Shown here in pieces: positions 34,070 through 44,820 of a DNA stretch of 64,000 nucleotides. Every line of letters starts with the position of its first letter. Positions within the stretch are counted from its first letter, which is position 1. This DNA comes from Coptis chinensis. Lineage: Eukaryota > Streptophyta > Magnoliopsida > Ranunculales > Ranunculaceae. The translations under genes and the position numbers were made by a program. The notes below the pieces were generated by a model that did not search any database, was not told the DNA's origin, and saw only the letters and a program-made list of their open reading frames with translations. The stretch spans positions 65,213,501 through 65,277,500 of the forward strand of contig CM027381.1 of NCBI GenBank assembly GCA_015680905.1, read 5' to 3'.

Positions 34070-35138
34070 CCTAAGAATTCACCCTTATAGTTTCTCATAA
34101 CTATTCCCCAACCCGATCTCCCAGATTCCCTCTCGAGCACCCATCAATATTTACCTTTATTATTCCAGTGGAGGAAGAGTCCGAAGCATTCAATGATTTT
34201 CGTGCTCTTCTCAGCTTGTGATGAAGATTGAAGACTCTAAGAATCTTTAAGTCATGTGAACCGAAGTTCTCCATATGCCCCAGTAGATCGTGGGTGAGCT
34301 TGAATGATTGCTCGTCTAGCTAAAAAACATATATGCGATAAGCTTGAGTCTTTATTGTCGTAAAGCACTCTGTTCCGGTTCTTCCAAAGACTCACCATCA
34401 TAGTGATAGAGCAAGCTTTCCACATGTCAAGAATGAGGGAGTTGTAATGCTTACCTTGTCACCGCACATCCCAAAATGATTTCGGTTCTTGGAAGTGCTG
34501 AAAATGTCTCGAGCATAGTTCCAAACTGTTTTGGCCAGCTTGCATTGAAAGAGTATATGCTCTAAAGTTTCTAGCTGAGTACGGCAAATGCAACATCTAG
34601 AGGCCAGCTGCATTTTCCGCCTTTGGAGCTGATCGTTTGTTCTTGTTATACATCGCCCGACTTCCATGCAATATACCTTGAGTTTTCGGTAGAACCTTTG
34701 AGCTCCATATGAATTTACACCAAGCTGGTTTGGCTGATTTCTTTTGGATGGCATCATGCGCTTCCGAAACTATGAATTTCCCATTAGAATTGCCTAACCA
34801 TACCCTTGTATCCTCTCTTGCATCTTTTAGGGTGTAGAGTGCCCAGTTTCTATGCCCATTTGCTGCAACAGTTGAGTCATGTTTACCGAAAAGTTCCAAG
34901 TATCTCCCAGAATACACTCACTGAGCTTTGACTGAAATTTGACAATCTTTTTGCTCTCTTCCTGAAAGAAATCGCAGAGCGGTTTATTCAATAATCAATT
35001 CTCTCTCCACAGATTGATAGAGTTTCCATTGCCCACTGTCCAGCCATGCAGATGCTTCATCTCACTAAGTGCCCATTTGATACCTTTCCAAACAGTGGAG
35101 GTTTTGTAGTTTGACCATCCCCCGCTCGATTGGTATAT
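34070..35138 (-). pseudogene. LINE zf-RVT region, frameshifted
   Basis: It includes VWLGNSNGKFIVSEAHDAI (34780-34840), WCKFIWSSKVLPKTQGILHG, and CCICRTQLETLEHILFQCKLAKTVWNYARDIF (34500-34600), the zinc-binding reverse-transcriptase domain C..C...H...C. Two overlapping frames show a frameshift near 34620-34680. Confidence 0.8.
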
Positions 35139-36273
35139 TTACCTTTCATGTATGACGCCAATCACTATCCTCTCGTTAGAAGACTCCACGCTTGTTTCAT
35201 AAGCATTGAGAGATTGATATCGTGTAATCTCCTTAACCCCAGTCCCCTTCCTCTCAGAGGCTTTGCAAGCTTTCTCCCATGATACCGTGATAGCTTTCCG
35301 TTCTGCCGGGTTTCCACTCCAAATGAAATTTCGGATAATAGCTTCACATTCCTTTATCACTTATCTCGGCCACTTGTAGATAGCCATATTATGCACTGGG
35401 ATGCTGTTTAGAACGTGTCGTGCAAGAACTACCCGTCCTTGGAAAGATAGTAACTTCCCGGCCCATCCCGAAGCTTTGCTTCTGATCTTATCCACCAAAA
35501 GAGCAAGTGCTACTTTCGTTAATCTCCCCTTGACTAGAGGTACCCCAAGGTACTTTTCAGGCAAGGTACCTTCCTTGATTTTCAGAGTCTCCTGTATACT
35601 CTGCTTCCATCTGGTTGTCATTAGGCTGAGAAATTTTTTGCATTTGTCTTTGTTAATGATTTGTCCCGACGAGTCTTGATATCTGTTAAGAATCTTGACA
35701 ATCTATCTGATGCATCTCATGTTAGCATTACTAAACAAGAAAATATCATCTGCAAACATTAGGTGTGATGGACTGCAGTATTTACCATTAACCACCATTT
35801 GCCGAATCTTCTTCTCGTGGACAAGCTTGCTGATGTTTCTGCTTAGATAGTCCTCTGCTAATGCGAAAATCATTGGGGAGAGAGGATCCCCCTGTTTTAG
35901 CCCTCTCTCCGCCGAAAAATGCCCTATTGGTCCACCATTGATCATTATAGACATTGAGTTGCTAGAGAATGCTCCTTGTAGCCATTGAATCCAAATGTCA
36001 CGTAATCCCACATGCCGCGGATCGCCTACGAAATTCCCAATCCATTGTATCAAAAGCTTGAGAAATGTCAAGCTTGATTGCTAAACTTCCTCCATGCCGA
36101 GGTGTTTGCAGCTCATTGATTAACTCGGAGGCTAACCCGATGGCTTGCTAAGAGTTTCTGTTTGGTATGAAACCATATTGCTCTTTGCTAATGATCCTTT
36201 CAGCAATTGGGCTTAATCTTACGGCGAGAATCTTGGTGATGATCTTGAATACAAAATTGGAGAGACAAATAGG
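35139..36273 (-). pseudogene. LINE reverse transcriptase, 5'-truncated
   Basis: It starts in the conserved NFVFKIITKILAVRL segment, then GFIPNRN, LDISQAFDTMDW, GLKQGDPLSPMIFALAEDYLS and the catalytic MFADDIFLF (about 35735-35765). The thumb LGVPLVKGRLT and ...LSFQGRVVLARHVLNSIPVHNM follow at 35361-35621. At least three frameshifts or stops are present. Confidence 0.85.
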
Positions 36274-36724
36274 CCTTGAGTGTACGAGAATGTAGGTATG
36301 AGTATTCCTTGAATGTGGTAGGAATGATCCAAGGTATTCATTGAATGTGCCATGAATGACCTGTTAGTGTTATGATGGGTATTCCTTGAATGTGGCAGGA
36401 ATGACCCAAGGTATTCATTGAATGTGCCATGAATGACCTGATATTTTGTTATGCCCAAAAAAGGCTTTGTGTATGTGTATGGAAAGCCCAGAGATGACTG
36501 TGACTCACAAGTTACGAGTTTACAAGATAAAAATATGTATCCTGGAGGCAATATCCCCGCTTGGGATATATGTCTTGTAGTGGTATTCGGTGTGAGTGAG
36601 GCACACGGATATGTGTGATTTGGCAAATGTGTGTAGTGCAAATCGTGGAGTAGGAACTAAATGTTGGGCTGTGTCTTTTAATAAATGAGTCAACGAAATA
36701 ATTAATAAGCAAAATAAAATATTG

Positions 36725-37350
36725 ATTTTACGTGTGTTGGAGCTATTGCATATGATATATATGTTTTCTTATGAGAAATATTTATGTGGTTTGTGTGAGT
36801 TGATACTCACGAGGGATGAATGTACTCCCTAGTTGTGACTTTTTCCTCGCTCTCATAAATAGACGAGTGATATTAAAGTAAAATATTGATTTTTACGTGT
36901 GTTTGAGTTATTGCATATGAATATTTATGTATTATGATGTACATGATTTCTTACAAGGAAATGTATACATGGTTTGTGTGAGTTGATACTCACGAGGGAT
37001 GAATGTACTTCCTAGTTGTGATATAGTTCCTCGTTCTCATCAGTAGACGAGTGGTTTTTTAAAAAAATATTGGCTTTAAGTATGAGCAAGTTGTTGGATA
37101 TGATTGGTGATATATTATGATATGATGCATATAATTTCTTACGAAGGAATATGAATATGATTAGCGTGATATGATTGATATGGTTGTGTGATATGAATGT
37201 TAGTTAATATTGGTGATATATTATGCTATGATGGATATGGTGGTGTGATGTGAATGTTAATTAATATTGGTGATATATTATGATATAATGGATATGGTGG
37301 TGTGACATAAATGTTAATATTGGTGATATATTATGCCAGATTATATATAC
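36725..37350 (+). repeat. tandem duplications in solo LTR
   Basis: A ~170-bp unit (TTTTACGTGTGTT...GTTGATACTCACGAGGGATGAATGTACT) occurs at about 36725 and 36890. After it come three ~65-bp units with AATATTGGTGATATATTATG (37215, 37263, 37316). Confidence 0.65.
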
Positions 37351-37429
37351 CCATGATGGTTGCAGTGAGAGTGAAATAGATGTATACTATAAATGATTAT
37401 GCTTGGAAAATCTAACTTTGTTTTGCAAG

Positions 37430-37475
37430 AGGGTAGGACTTATTAACTTTTTATGTAGAGACGTTGTCCTACCCT
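37430..37475 (+). other. conserved stem-loop in solo LTR
   Basis: AGGGTAGGAC (37430-37439) pairs with GTCCTACCCT (37466-37475), identical in stem to the two chromovirus LTR copies despite strong divergence elsewhere. Confidence 0.6.
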
Positions 37476-38156
37476 AAGACGACGTGTTGGCTTAAAGGTA
37501 AAGTGTATCGAACTCATATTTAAATAAGTTATCATATATGTATGTAGTAAGTTGAATGTAAGTGGAAATTATATTGTGAGTTATTTTGGAAAGTGAGCAT
37601 GATGAATACTGTTATCTGAGATTTCTTGGAAATGTATACTGGGGGTTGAAATTTTACTTAGAAAGAAACTTCATGCCGTTTTAAGAATACGGGAACTAAC
37701 TTCTCTTCTAAGTTGAAATGATTGAATAGTATATTTCTTTATTCGAAAAATATGAATGTATTGCTATTTTATATTTAGTCTTATTCATACTAGCAAATTC
37801 AATTTGTTGACCCATGTTTGCTTTGTTTTGCAATGTGGGTATGTTCTTAGAAACATAGATGGTGGAGTGCAGTGGATAAGGACACGTGATTTGGAGTTGC
37901 TCTTGGAGTCTTCTGGTTTAAGTTTTTTTGAAGTGTATGGTTTTGTTTTGAGACAAATGTACTAGAGTTGGTTAGTTTCTTTGTAGTTTAATAATGTACG
38001 AAGAGTTGTATATATATATATATATAACTGAAATCAAAAGAAAACTAAAATATATATCTTGTTTAATAACAGGGTATTGGGTTTTGTTTCACCCCGGGTT
38101 TTCAGATGATTGAATATCATTGTTTTAAATATTGTCTGAAAATTTGGGGTGTGACA

Positions 38157-38900
38157 TAAATTGTCTCCGTATTGTTGAACATTACTAAAAGTTTAATTTA
38201 AATGTTTAGTTTAACTACGTAAGAAAATGATACATGTTATATTCTCTTAAACTCTTTGTGATTTTTGTGTTTGAAGTTTTAATGGCTTGGAGTAGTTGTA
38301 TGTCCATCTTACCACATGCAATTAATCTAGGGATAAACTTAGCGTATTTTTATGACATATAGTATATATTAGGAGTAACGGTATTGAGGATATTAGTTGT
38401 GCATTGTTTATATCCATACTACTAAGTCAAGTGATGGCATGACTACTTTCTATTCTGAACGGATGGTAGCGGTAGAAAATAATAAGAAGAAGGACCTTCC
38501 AACCTTAGTAGATTCACATATACAAGATAAATCACTTATTCCACAAAAAAATATCTAAACCACTTATAATAGATTTTACAGGTTCTTTATCGGAGATTAA
38601 CTAATAACTTCAAATATATTGGTAGATCAACTTAAGACTTGCTTTGGTTGCTCAACAACCTTGGCCATTACTTCAAAACTATCATTCTTGACTCATTACG
38701 TAGTTAGTGTATTTTATTTTCCATAATGAATCATTGATTTAAGTTGGAAGGAGACGACAACTTTTTTTTTTCTTTGCATATGTTTATGTTGTTCACAGGT
38801 TGCTGAAGTTGTAGTAGTTGTGGAAGTCTTCAAAAGATAAAAAGTGAGGTTCACCATAGATTGTTTAGAGTTAAATGATTGAGAGTTTTAGAAGAAAGTA
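38157..38900. other. no supported gene
   Basis: Host-like AT-rich sequence between the solo LTR and E3. A splice-acceptor-like TTCACAG followed by a short open stretch (VAEVVVVVEVFKR) at about 38795-38840 is the only coding-like hint. Confidence 0.35.
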
Positions 38901-39688
38901 AGGTAGTTTCTTTTTAGGACTTGTTTAGATTCTAGTTGAATAAAAAACATTTAAAGCTTAAGTTGTTTTGAAGATTGAAATAACACAAACATTGAAAGAA
39001 ATTATTGAAACGAAATATTGGAACAAAGAATAACAAAAAGAAGATTGATTGATTGAATAACAACACAAAATGACAAGATTGAAATGAAGAACAATACAGT
39101 AAAAAGACTTGAATAAAAAATACTAGAAAAATAAATCCTACATGACACTAGATTAAGTCTAGGTGCATTCTTTACTCCTACAAACCAATTGGTTTGGACC
39201 CTAAATGCAATGGATATCTAATTCTCTACATCTCTTTGGCTTATATATGACACCATTACAAAACTACCCCTCTCCTATAGATTCATGACACCTCACAACT
39301 TGCTTTTACTTTATGTTTTTCTCCTTTATGTTTTTCTTCTTGACCAAGATAGGTTTTAGAGAATGCCATATTTTGTACTAAGGACCTCCATCTCTGGTTT
39401 TCTGAGTTGAGGGCTTTGACCTTTGACTTTGATATTTGGCTTTGACCCTTGACTTTGACCTTTGACTTTGACTTTTTCAACACTTTTTCATAGCAGCTTC
39501 TGGTCTTCATAATAAGTGTGATTAAGGCTCATTTTGGTGCTAAGACGCAACTTTTATGATAAGTGGTCTGAATTTCTCTATAACCTAAAAAATACAATAA
39601 AAGCTATGAATTGTCTTTTCATTAAACGTAAGGAGGGCTGTAATACAATATTGTAAGGGTAATAAAATACACATTTGGGAGCTGATCA
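38900..39688 (-). repeat. 3' LTR of E3 (outer end approximate)
   Basis: On minus it starts TGATCAGCTCCCAAA directly after the PPT. It has a TATATAAG box at about 39240-39250 and a GTCAA array at 39408-39481. I could not find the terminal CA with confidence. Confidence 0.6.
39408..39481 (-). promoter_or_regulatory. GTCAA (W-box core) array in E3 U3
   Basis: Eight or so GTCAA/TTGAC cores in 70 bp, some 160-240 bp upstream of the TATATAAG box on the minus strand. Confidence 0.45.
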
Positions 39689-39722
39689 CCACCCCCAAAT
39701 AGCATCTTGCTTGTCCTTAAGC
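39689..39722 (-). other. polypurine tract of E3
   Basis: On minus AAGGACAAGCAAGATGC followed by TATTTGGGGGTGG abuts the LTR start. It is the counterpart of 2896-2929 and 54505-54538. Confidence 0.7.
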
Positions 39723-40174
39723 AAGGATGAGAGAAAAAAACTAAGATCACAAATGAGTTATTTATTATAAGTTATATTAATCTCATTTCGTAGAGTGCAA
39801 TTGCATTGACCATATGAAACAAGGCCTTAAATCACTAAAAATTCCCTAGTAGATAAGTTTTAAGCCTTGTGAGAGTTTTCCAGTGAAGGTACTCTCAAAC
39901 TTCTTCTATTTAGTACAAAGGATCTTGTTTCCTTATTTATTCTCAGAAGTCTATACATCTCATTAGCGGGGAATAAGGACAAACTCCTTTGAACTTTGAG
40001 TAATATATGTACAGTAATTTAATCACCTAAAGATAAATATGCAAAACATGAGCAATGAAATGCAAAAGCAGAGTCATTTCTGAGACTTATAGAAAGCGTC
40101 CTTAAGGTGGTTTTCACAGGGGTGTGTTGCAATCACAACTCTCTGATAGATTCACTCAAGGTTCGTTCTCTTAA

Positions 40175-40560
40175 CACTACTAAAAAAAAAGGTTTTTATC
40201 TCGGTTCTAAAATTAGCCTTATCTCGGTTCTGCTGATAAGAGAGATAATATGTCTTGTGAATGAGATAATATGTCCCATAATTTAGGTACTAACTCTGAG
40301 TATAAATCTGTTATCTCTCCTCTTACTTAACCGAGATAAAATATATGGATTTTACCACTGGTGGTATGGAACAGATATAATAGGAAATTTCATTTATCTC
40401 ACCATTGTGGAACTGATATAATAGGAAATTTCAACCATCTCACATTGAACTGATATAATTGATATTAAACCAAATATCTCGGCACTCAAATGATATAATT
40501 GCTATTATACCAAATATCTCGAAATAAATTTGGCAAAGAAAACAAAAATCCCAAAAAAAA
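40175..40560. repeat. left subterminal region of CACTA
   Basis: The 18-bp terminal repeat is followed by TATCTCGGTT at 40198, 40219 and (inverted) around 40330, plus degraded GAGATA(A)TATG copies. Such repeated motifs are known transposase-binding sites in En/Spm; here it is inferred from position. Confidence 0.65.
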
Positions 40561-40610
40561 AATAGAAGTCCCGCTCTACAGTACTCTCTCGTGACTTTCA
40601 CGAACTCACG

Positions 40611-40965
40611 ATGGCAACTGCCGTTCTAATCTCCACTATCTCTTCGTGTATATTGCCCTCTCTTAACCTCTCGCACCCATTTCAACTCCACAACAGTTCA
40701 ACAATTCTTCTGGGTTTTCAGGTACTAAAATGATCGTAGATTAAGCTAGGAGATTATATAGTGTTCAAAACTAATCAGATTTTTGAAAAATGATTAATCA
40801 AACTTAGAATATTGAATCTAAGTTATTCATGTATAAATAAGTTAGTGCCTAACCTTTATAAACTGATTTGTAGTTCTTCCATCAGCTATTCATTCGTTGT
40901 TAGAACAAATTGGATCTGAGGAGGTTCTGGTCGTCCTGCCTCAACTTGATTTGCTTTTGAGCAGG
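40611..40965 (+). pseudogene. two unidentified captured exons
   Basis: Exon 1 (40611-40721) opens with ATG and codes 37 residues rich in Ser and hydrophobics (MATAVLISTISSCILPSLN...), ending exactly at a GT donor. This could be an organelle transit peptide. A second exon-like segment (40874-40965; LPSAIHSLLEQIGSEEVLV...LDLLLSR) lies between an AG acceptor and a GT donor. I do not recognise either, and they may come from one gene or two. Confidence 0.45.
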
Positions 40966-41154
40966 TATTACTCTTTTTTTTTTTTTTAGATAAGGCATTC
41001 TTGTACGTAGCGAGCTTTTTTCTTGTATCTATGACTATATCAACTTGGTTTTACTAACAGAGACCAAAAGAAATTTACAGTGGTACTATATTCTACTAGT
41101 GTTATCTGCGTTCTTTCTTTGTTTCTTTCCGTCTATTAACTGCTCTCTTTGCAG

Positions 41155-41616
41155 TGTCATGTGATTTATGGCGCAGATATTGCCCAAGACCTGAAGGATT
41201 TGCATGAAGAAGATGACTTAGCCATTGTTCTTGACTCAAAGGATTGTCCACGCTGCATCATAGAATTCATTTCTCAGAGCCTTCAAATGCTACCTTTGGA
41301 GGATTCAAAGAGAGACCTCTTGGTATATCCATCTTGGCCTAGCAAAGCACTTCATTATAGTCATACGATTTGATTATGCTTTGGCTTATGGTAGGCTCAA
41401 TGCATTGCAGGAATCCAAATTTACTTGTTTTCATGAAGGAATTGCTATCTGCGAACAGCTCATTGGTATCCCAATTCCTCTCTCTTACACTTGCTTGACC
41501 TCAAGGTTTCTAGTGCTTTGGCATCTCACCCTTTCGGTCATACTCTGGGACAACTGCAGGTGGATCGTTGTCCCTGCTACTTTTATCAGCGCGCCCTCTT
41601 TGTTCTGCATTTAGGA
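41155..41616 (+). pseudogene. captured bestrophin-like channel (UPF0187/VCCN1 type) fragment
   Basis: Two exons with proper AG/GT borders. 41155-41322 encodes CHVIYGADIAQDLKDL...CIIEFISQSLQ...SKRDLL; 41411-41616 continues in phase with ESKFTCFHEGIAICEQLIGIPIP...TSRFLVLWHLTL...PATFISAPSLFCI. These match the central part of plant thylakoid bestrophin-like voltage-dependent chloride channels. A TAG at 41612-41614 stands where the family has Glu, just before the donor. N- and C-terminal thirds of the gene are missing. Confidence 0.85.
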
Positions 41617-41970
41617 AGTATGTTTCACTTTAACAATTTTGCATTATGTTTTACTTAATTACGTTTAGAGTGCATCCTGTGCTTTCTTATGCTATTTATT
41701 CATTTTTGACCTGTGAATCCTGTGAGGCATTCTTTATCTCCTTCTCACTGCATTTTGTTTGCTGGTTATATTGATTCATGTATACATACATCACAGTATC
41801 CATATGCATTTATCTATACAGACGATTCCTATAAAAAAAATATCTATACAGACGTACAGATAACTGTATATATTTGTTAAGTTTATTTACTTCTTGCTTG
41901 TTAACTCCTTTGAGTAAACCTAGGTTAGCAATCTACATGGTTGCCTCGGTAACGTGCTTGGGTCTGGCAG

Positions 41971-44104
41971 AGGGCAGATGCATCCACTTTCTGGAAGGAA
42001 TTCACGGGCGACGGAAGAATGTGGGTGACATTCTATACTGGTTTTAATTGATTCAGCATTCTTTACTTTATTTATGTTTACTGTTTAGTTAGAATCCAGA
42101 TGTTAAACGTCTCTTATTTTTTTAGGTACTATTACAATAAAGTCACAAAGCAATCTAAGTGGACGATTCCTGATGACCTAAAGGTTTCTTCTCGCGGTTT
42201 CTCCACATATCGTAGTCTTTTCCCCTCCTAAATAATTTCTAGTTACCTATTCCGTCTTTCTTATCTTGCTATATAATGCTTCCAGTTGGCTCGTGAGCAA
42301 GCAGAAAATTTGTCTAGTCGTGGATTTCAACCGTAAGTCTTTGCTTGACCACCACTCAAGCCGCCGTGTGATAAATGTTTCTACATGAAAGGACCATCTA
42401 CCTCATCCGTTTTGAGCCATTGATTGTTGCTGTTGTGGAGTTCGCTGCCTGGCGGCCCTTGGGATCACAATCTACTCAAGTTATTCCTTCCGTGGCACCA
42501 AATGTTGCTGGAGGTCACTCTCCTGTGGCATCTGTCACTCCCTTACATGCTACGATCACCGGGAATGGAGTTTCTATGCTGTGCTGGAAAACACTACATT
42601 GACGTATTGACCTGTTTAGTCCTATTGAATTTTACACACTATTGGGAGTGAATTTTGGATAATCATAGTTTGCTGTTTCTGCTGTCAATGGTTTCAGGAA
42701 TACTTCCGTGAATTTACTTCCTCAAGATGTTGCAAATTTTGCTGATGTAGCCTCTTCGGGATCTTGAGGTCTTGAGGTTTCAGTTCTCTCTCTTATCGGA
42801 TGCCTTCTTATGTCAGAAAAAGACTGATTAAATTCCTGTTTCCCTTTGCCGAAGTCAATAAGTATACAAAATAGATAAGCATCATTTGTACTATCTTCTT
42901 AGGGATGGTATATGGTTTCATATGGATCTTTTATTTCTCTACTTGCAATGGAGTTTAAGGCACTTGATCCTATTAATCTAATAATTATAGTGATTAGTTT
43001 GCTAATTTAACTTGCAATCGCGTATCATCTTTGATGTTTTTACTTTTAGCGAGAAGTAAAAAGGGTATGGCGATTCTTTGGAAAAATAAATATTACTCCA
43101 ATGGAGGAAAAGTCGAGTTGATGATGAACCTTTGGTTTATGCTAGTAAGCAAGTTTGCTTAGGATTCTCCTTTTATAGCACTGAATTAAAAATAAAGTAG
43201 AAAATACCTTTTTATAGTTGACTTTTACAGACTAAAAGAAGTTTTGGTTATGTATCATTTTAGGAGGCAAAAATTGCGTTTAAAGAACTTTTGGAATCTG
43301 CGAATGTTGAGTCTAATTGGAGCTGGGAACAGGTATATTTATCTCTTCCCAATATTTCAGTTTCTAGATATGCACTTTGATTTAATGATGAAATCAAAAT
43401 ATTACAGGCCATGAGAGTAATAGTTAATGACAAAAGATATGCTGCTTTGAGAACACTTGGAGAAAAGATATGCTGCTTTGAGAACACTTGGAGAACATTT
43501 TGAGAACACTTGTGAGGTAAGCCTTCACAATGGTGATTCTTCATTTTCTTTTTCTTCTACGCTTCTCTTTGTTTCTCGTCATCAGTGATATCGTAATTAC
43601 TTGTACTTTTTGTATTTTAGTACTTGGGTCAAAGGAAAAAACAGGAAGCCGAGGAAAGACGCATTAAACAAAAAAAGTCTCGAGAAGAATTCACGAAAAT
43701 GCTAGAAGTAAGACGGATAGTACTCCCAAATCTATTATTTACAACAATAAGATGGGAAACTAATTGATACTTTTGCTTGACAGGAGTCCAAAGAACTAAC
43801 GTCGTCTACAAGATGGAGGTTTGTCTTCTCTCTTAAGTACCACTGATTTTTCGTGTTGATAGTAAAGTTTGCTATAAAGTTGAAACCTTTCAACGTATTT
43901 CATACTGTTATTCGTATTTTGAGATGGCATAAGCAGAGTACTATTTAAATGTAATGTCACTTCTAACGCTCTATATGAATTGTTTCATTATTATCTAGCA
44001 AAGCGATATCCATGTTTGAGGATGACGAGCGATTCAAGGCTATTGAACATCCTAGAGATCGCAAGGATCTTTTTGAAAACTATTTGTTGGAACTTCAAAA
44101 AAGG
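41971..44104 (+). pseudogene. PRP40: captured PRP40 fragment (WW and FF domains)
   Basis: About ten exon-like blocks with introns. The second WW domain is RADAST.WKEFT.DGR / YYYNKVTKQSKWTIPDDLK (41971-42183) followed by LAREQAENLSSRG (42286-42332). A linker follows near 42440-42760, with a stop at about 42760. The first FF domain is EAKIAFKELLESANVESNWSWEQ (43264-43332) / AMRVIVNDKRYAALRTLGEK, then YLGQRKKQEAEERRIKQKKSREEFTKMLE and the start of FF2 (...SKAISMFEDDERFKAIE) to 44104. PRP40 is a U1 snRNP-associated splicing factor. The copy is truncated at both ends, has a 31-bp internal duplication at 43422-43490, and lacks full WW1 and later FF domains. Confidence 0.9.
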
Positions 44105-44820
44105 CAAGTTTTACTTGTTATTAAATTTCTCTATGTTTGAATGATGTGATTTCTCCTCATGTGGTCTTTAATTCAGTATATTCCACCTATCTAAGTTTTA
44201 CTTTACAAGACATCTTCCATCGTTCCAGTCTATTGAAGGTCATATGTTGTGTTAAGTTGCATGTTTTCAAATTTTCGCAACCCATCTTATACTGTGTTCT
44301 AGTCTTTACCTTACCTTCTTTATTTACTCAAGTCATTTGGTATTCCTTGCTAATTTTGAGTCACAAGACATGCTGGTAAGAGTAAAACCCTTGCTTTTTC
44401 ACGACACCTTCTTACCAAAATTTCCTTTTAGTGGTAACAAAAATTAAATAAGAAATACCTGCCTTGGCATAGGTGTGAGTGTAAGGTCTCCGGGAGGACT
44501 ACAAATAGGGTGAAAAGAGAAAGCAATTAATAGAATTAACTTTGATGAATCACTGTTTGCCTTTCAAGTGTCCCTCGATTTTCTTGCCACAAGAACCCCA
44601 ATATTTTTTCTTAAATCTATGATCTTCAGCTTTTGTTCTCTTTTCTCCTCAAAACTCCATCGGATATGTTACTTGCTTTATTTTTTCATTATAGTCCACA
44701 GACCCTCGTTCTTCCGTTCATCTCAATTTTGTTCTCTCTCTGTTATGCATGTTGGTTCTTTAGATGCTAGTCGTCTCTATATGGTACATTGCAAGGAAGT
44801 TGTTACCTAGTACTTAGTAT
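44105..44820 (+). other. CACTA spacer, no supported gene
   Basis: AT/CT-rich filler between the PRP40 and DnaJ fragments; short ORFs only (such as 44137-44379 and 44568-44810, low complexity and hydrophobic). It may include intron or flanking DNA of the captured genes. Confidence 0.4.

Larger units (their letters stand above)
33577..36273 (-). mobile_element. 5'-truncated L1-type LINE
   Basis: A minus-strand LINE ending in a poly(A) tract (T10 on + at 33577-33586), flanked by the 12-bp TSD CCTTGAGTGTAC at 33565-33576 and 36274-36285. The 5' end lies inside the RT domain, so this copy was truncated on insertion. It is inserted in the solo LTR: the host reading GCCTTGCGGG...CCTTGAATG is restored by removing it. 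Confidence 0.92.
30782..38156 (+). repeat. solo LTR related to the chromovirus LTR, split by a LINE
   Basis: It starts TATAACACTCC and ends TTGGGGTGTGACA, flanked by TAAAT at 30777-30781 and 38157-38161 (perfect TSD). Shared landmarks with 25426-29465 include a starting ATT/AAT microsatellite (30834-30884), the CGCCATTAACACTC area, GCCTTGCGGG near 33545, and the AGGGTAGGAC stem-loop. Without the LINE it is about 4.67 kb, longer than its relative because of tandem repeats at 32070-32600 and 36725-37350. It has no internal genes. Confidence 0.85.

Noticed and set aside
44137-44810. Two hydrophobic ORFs between PRP40 and DnaJ fragments as membrane proteins
   Set aside because: Low-complexity, T-rich DNA yields Phe/Leu/Ser frames by chance; no motif, and they are intron or flank-like.
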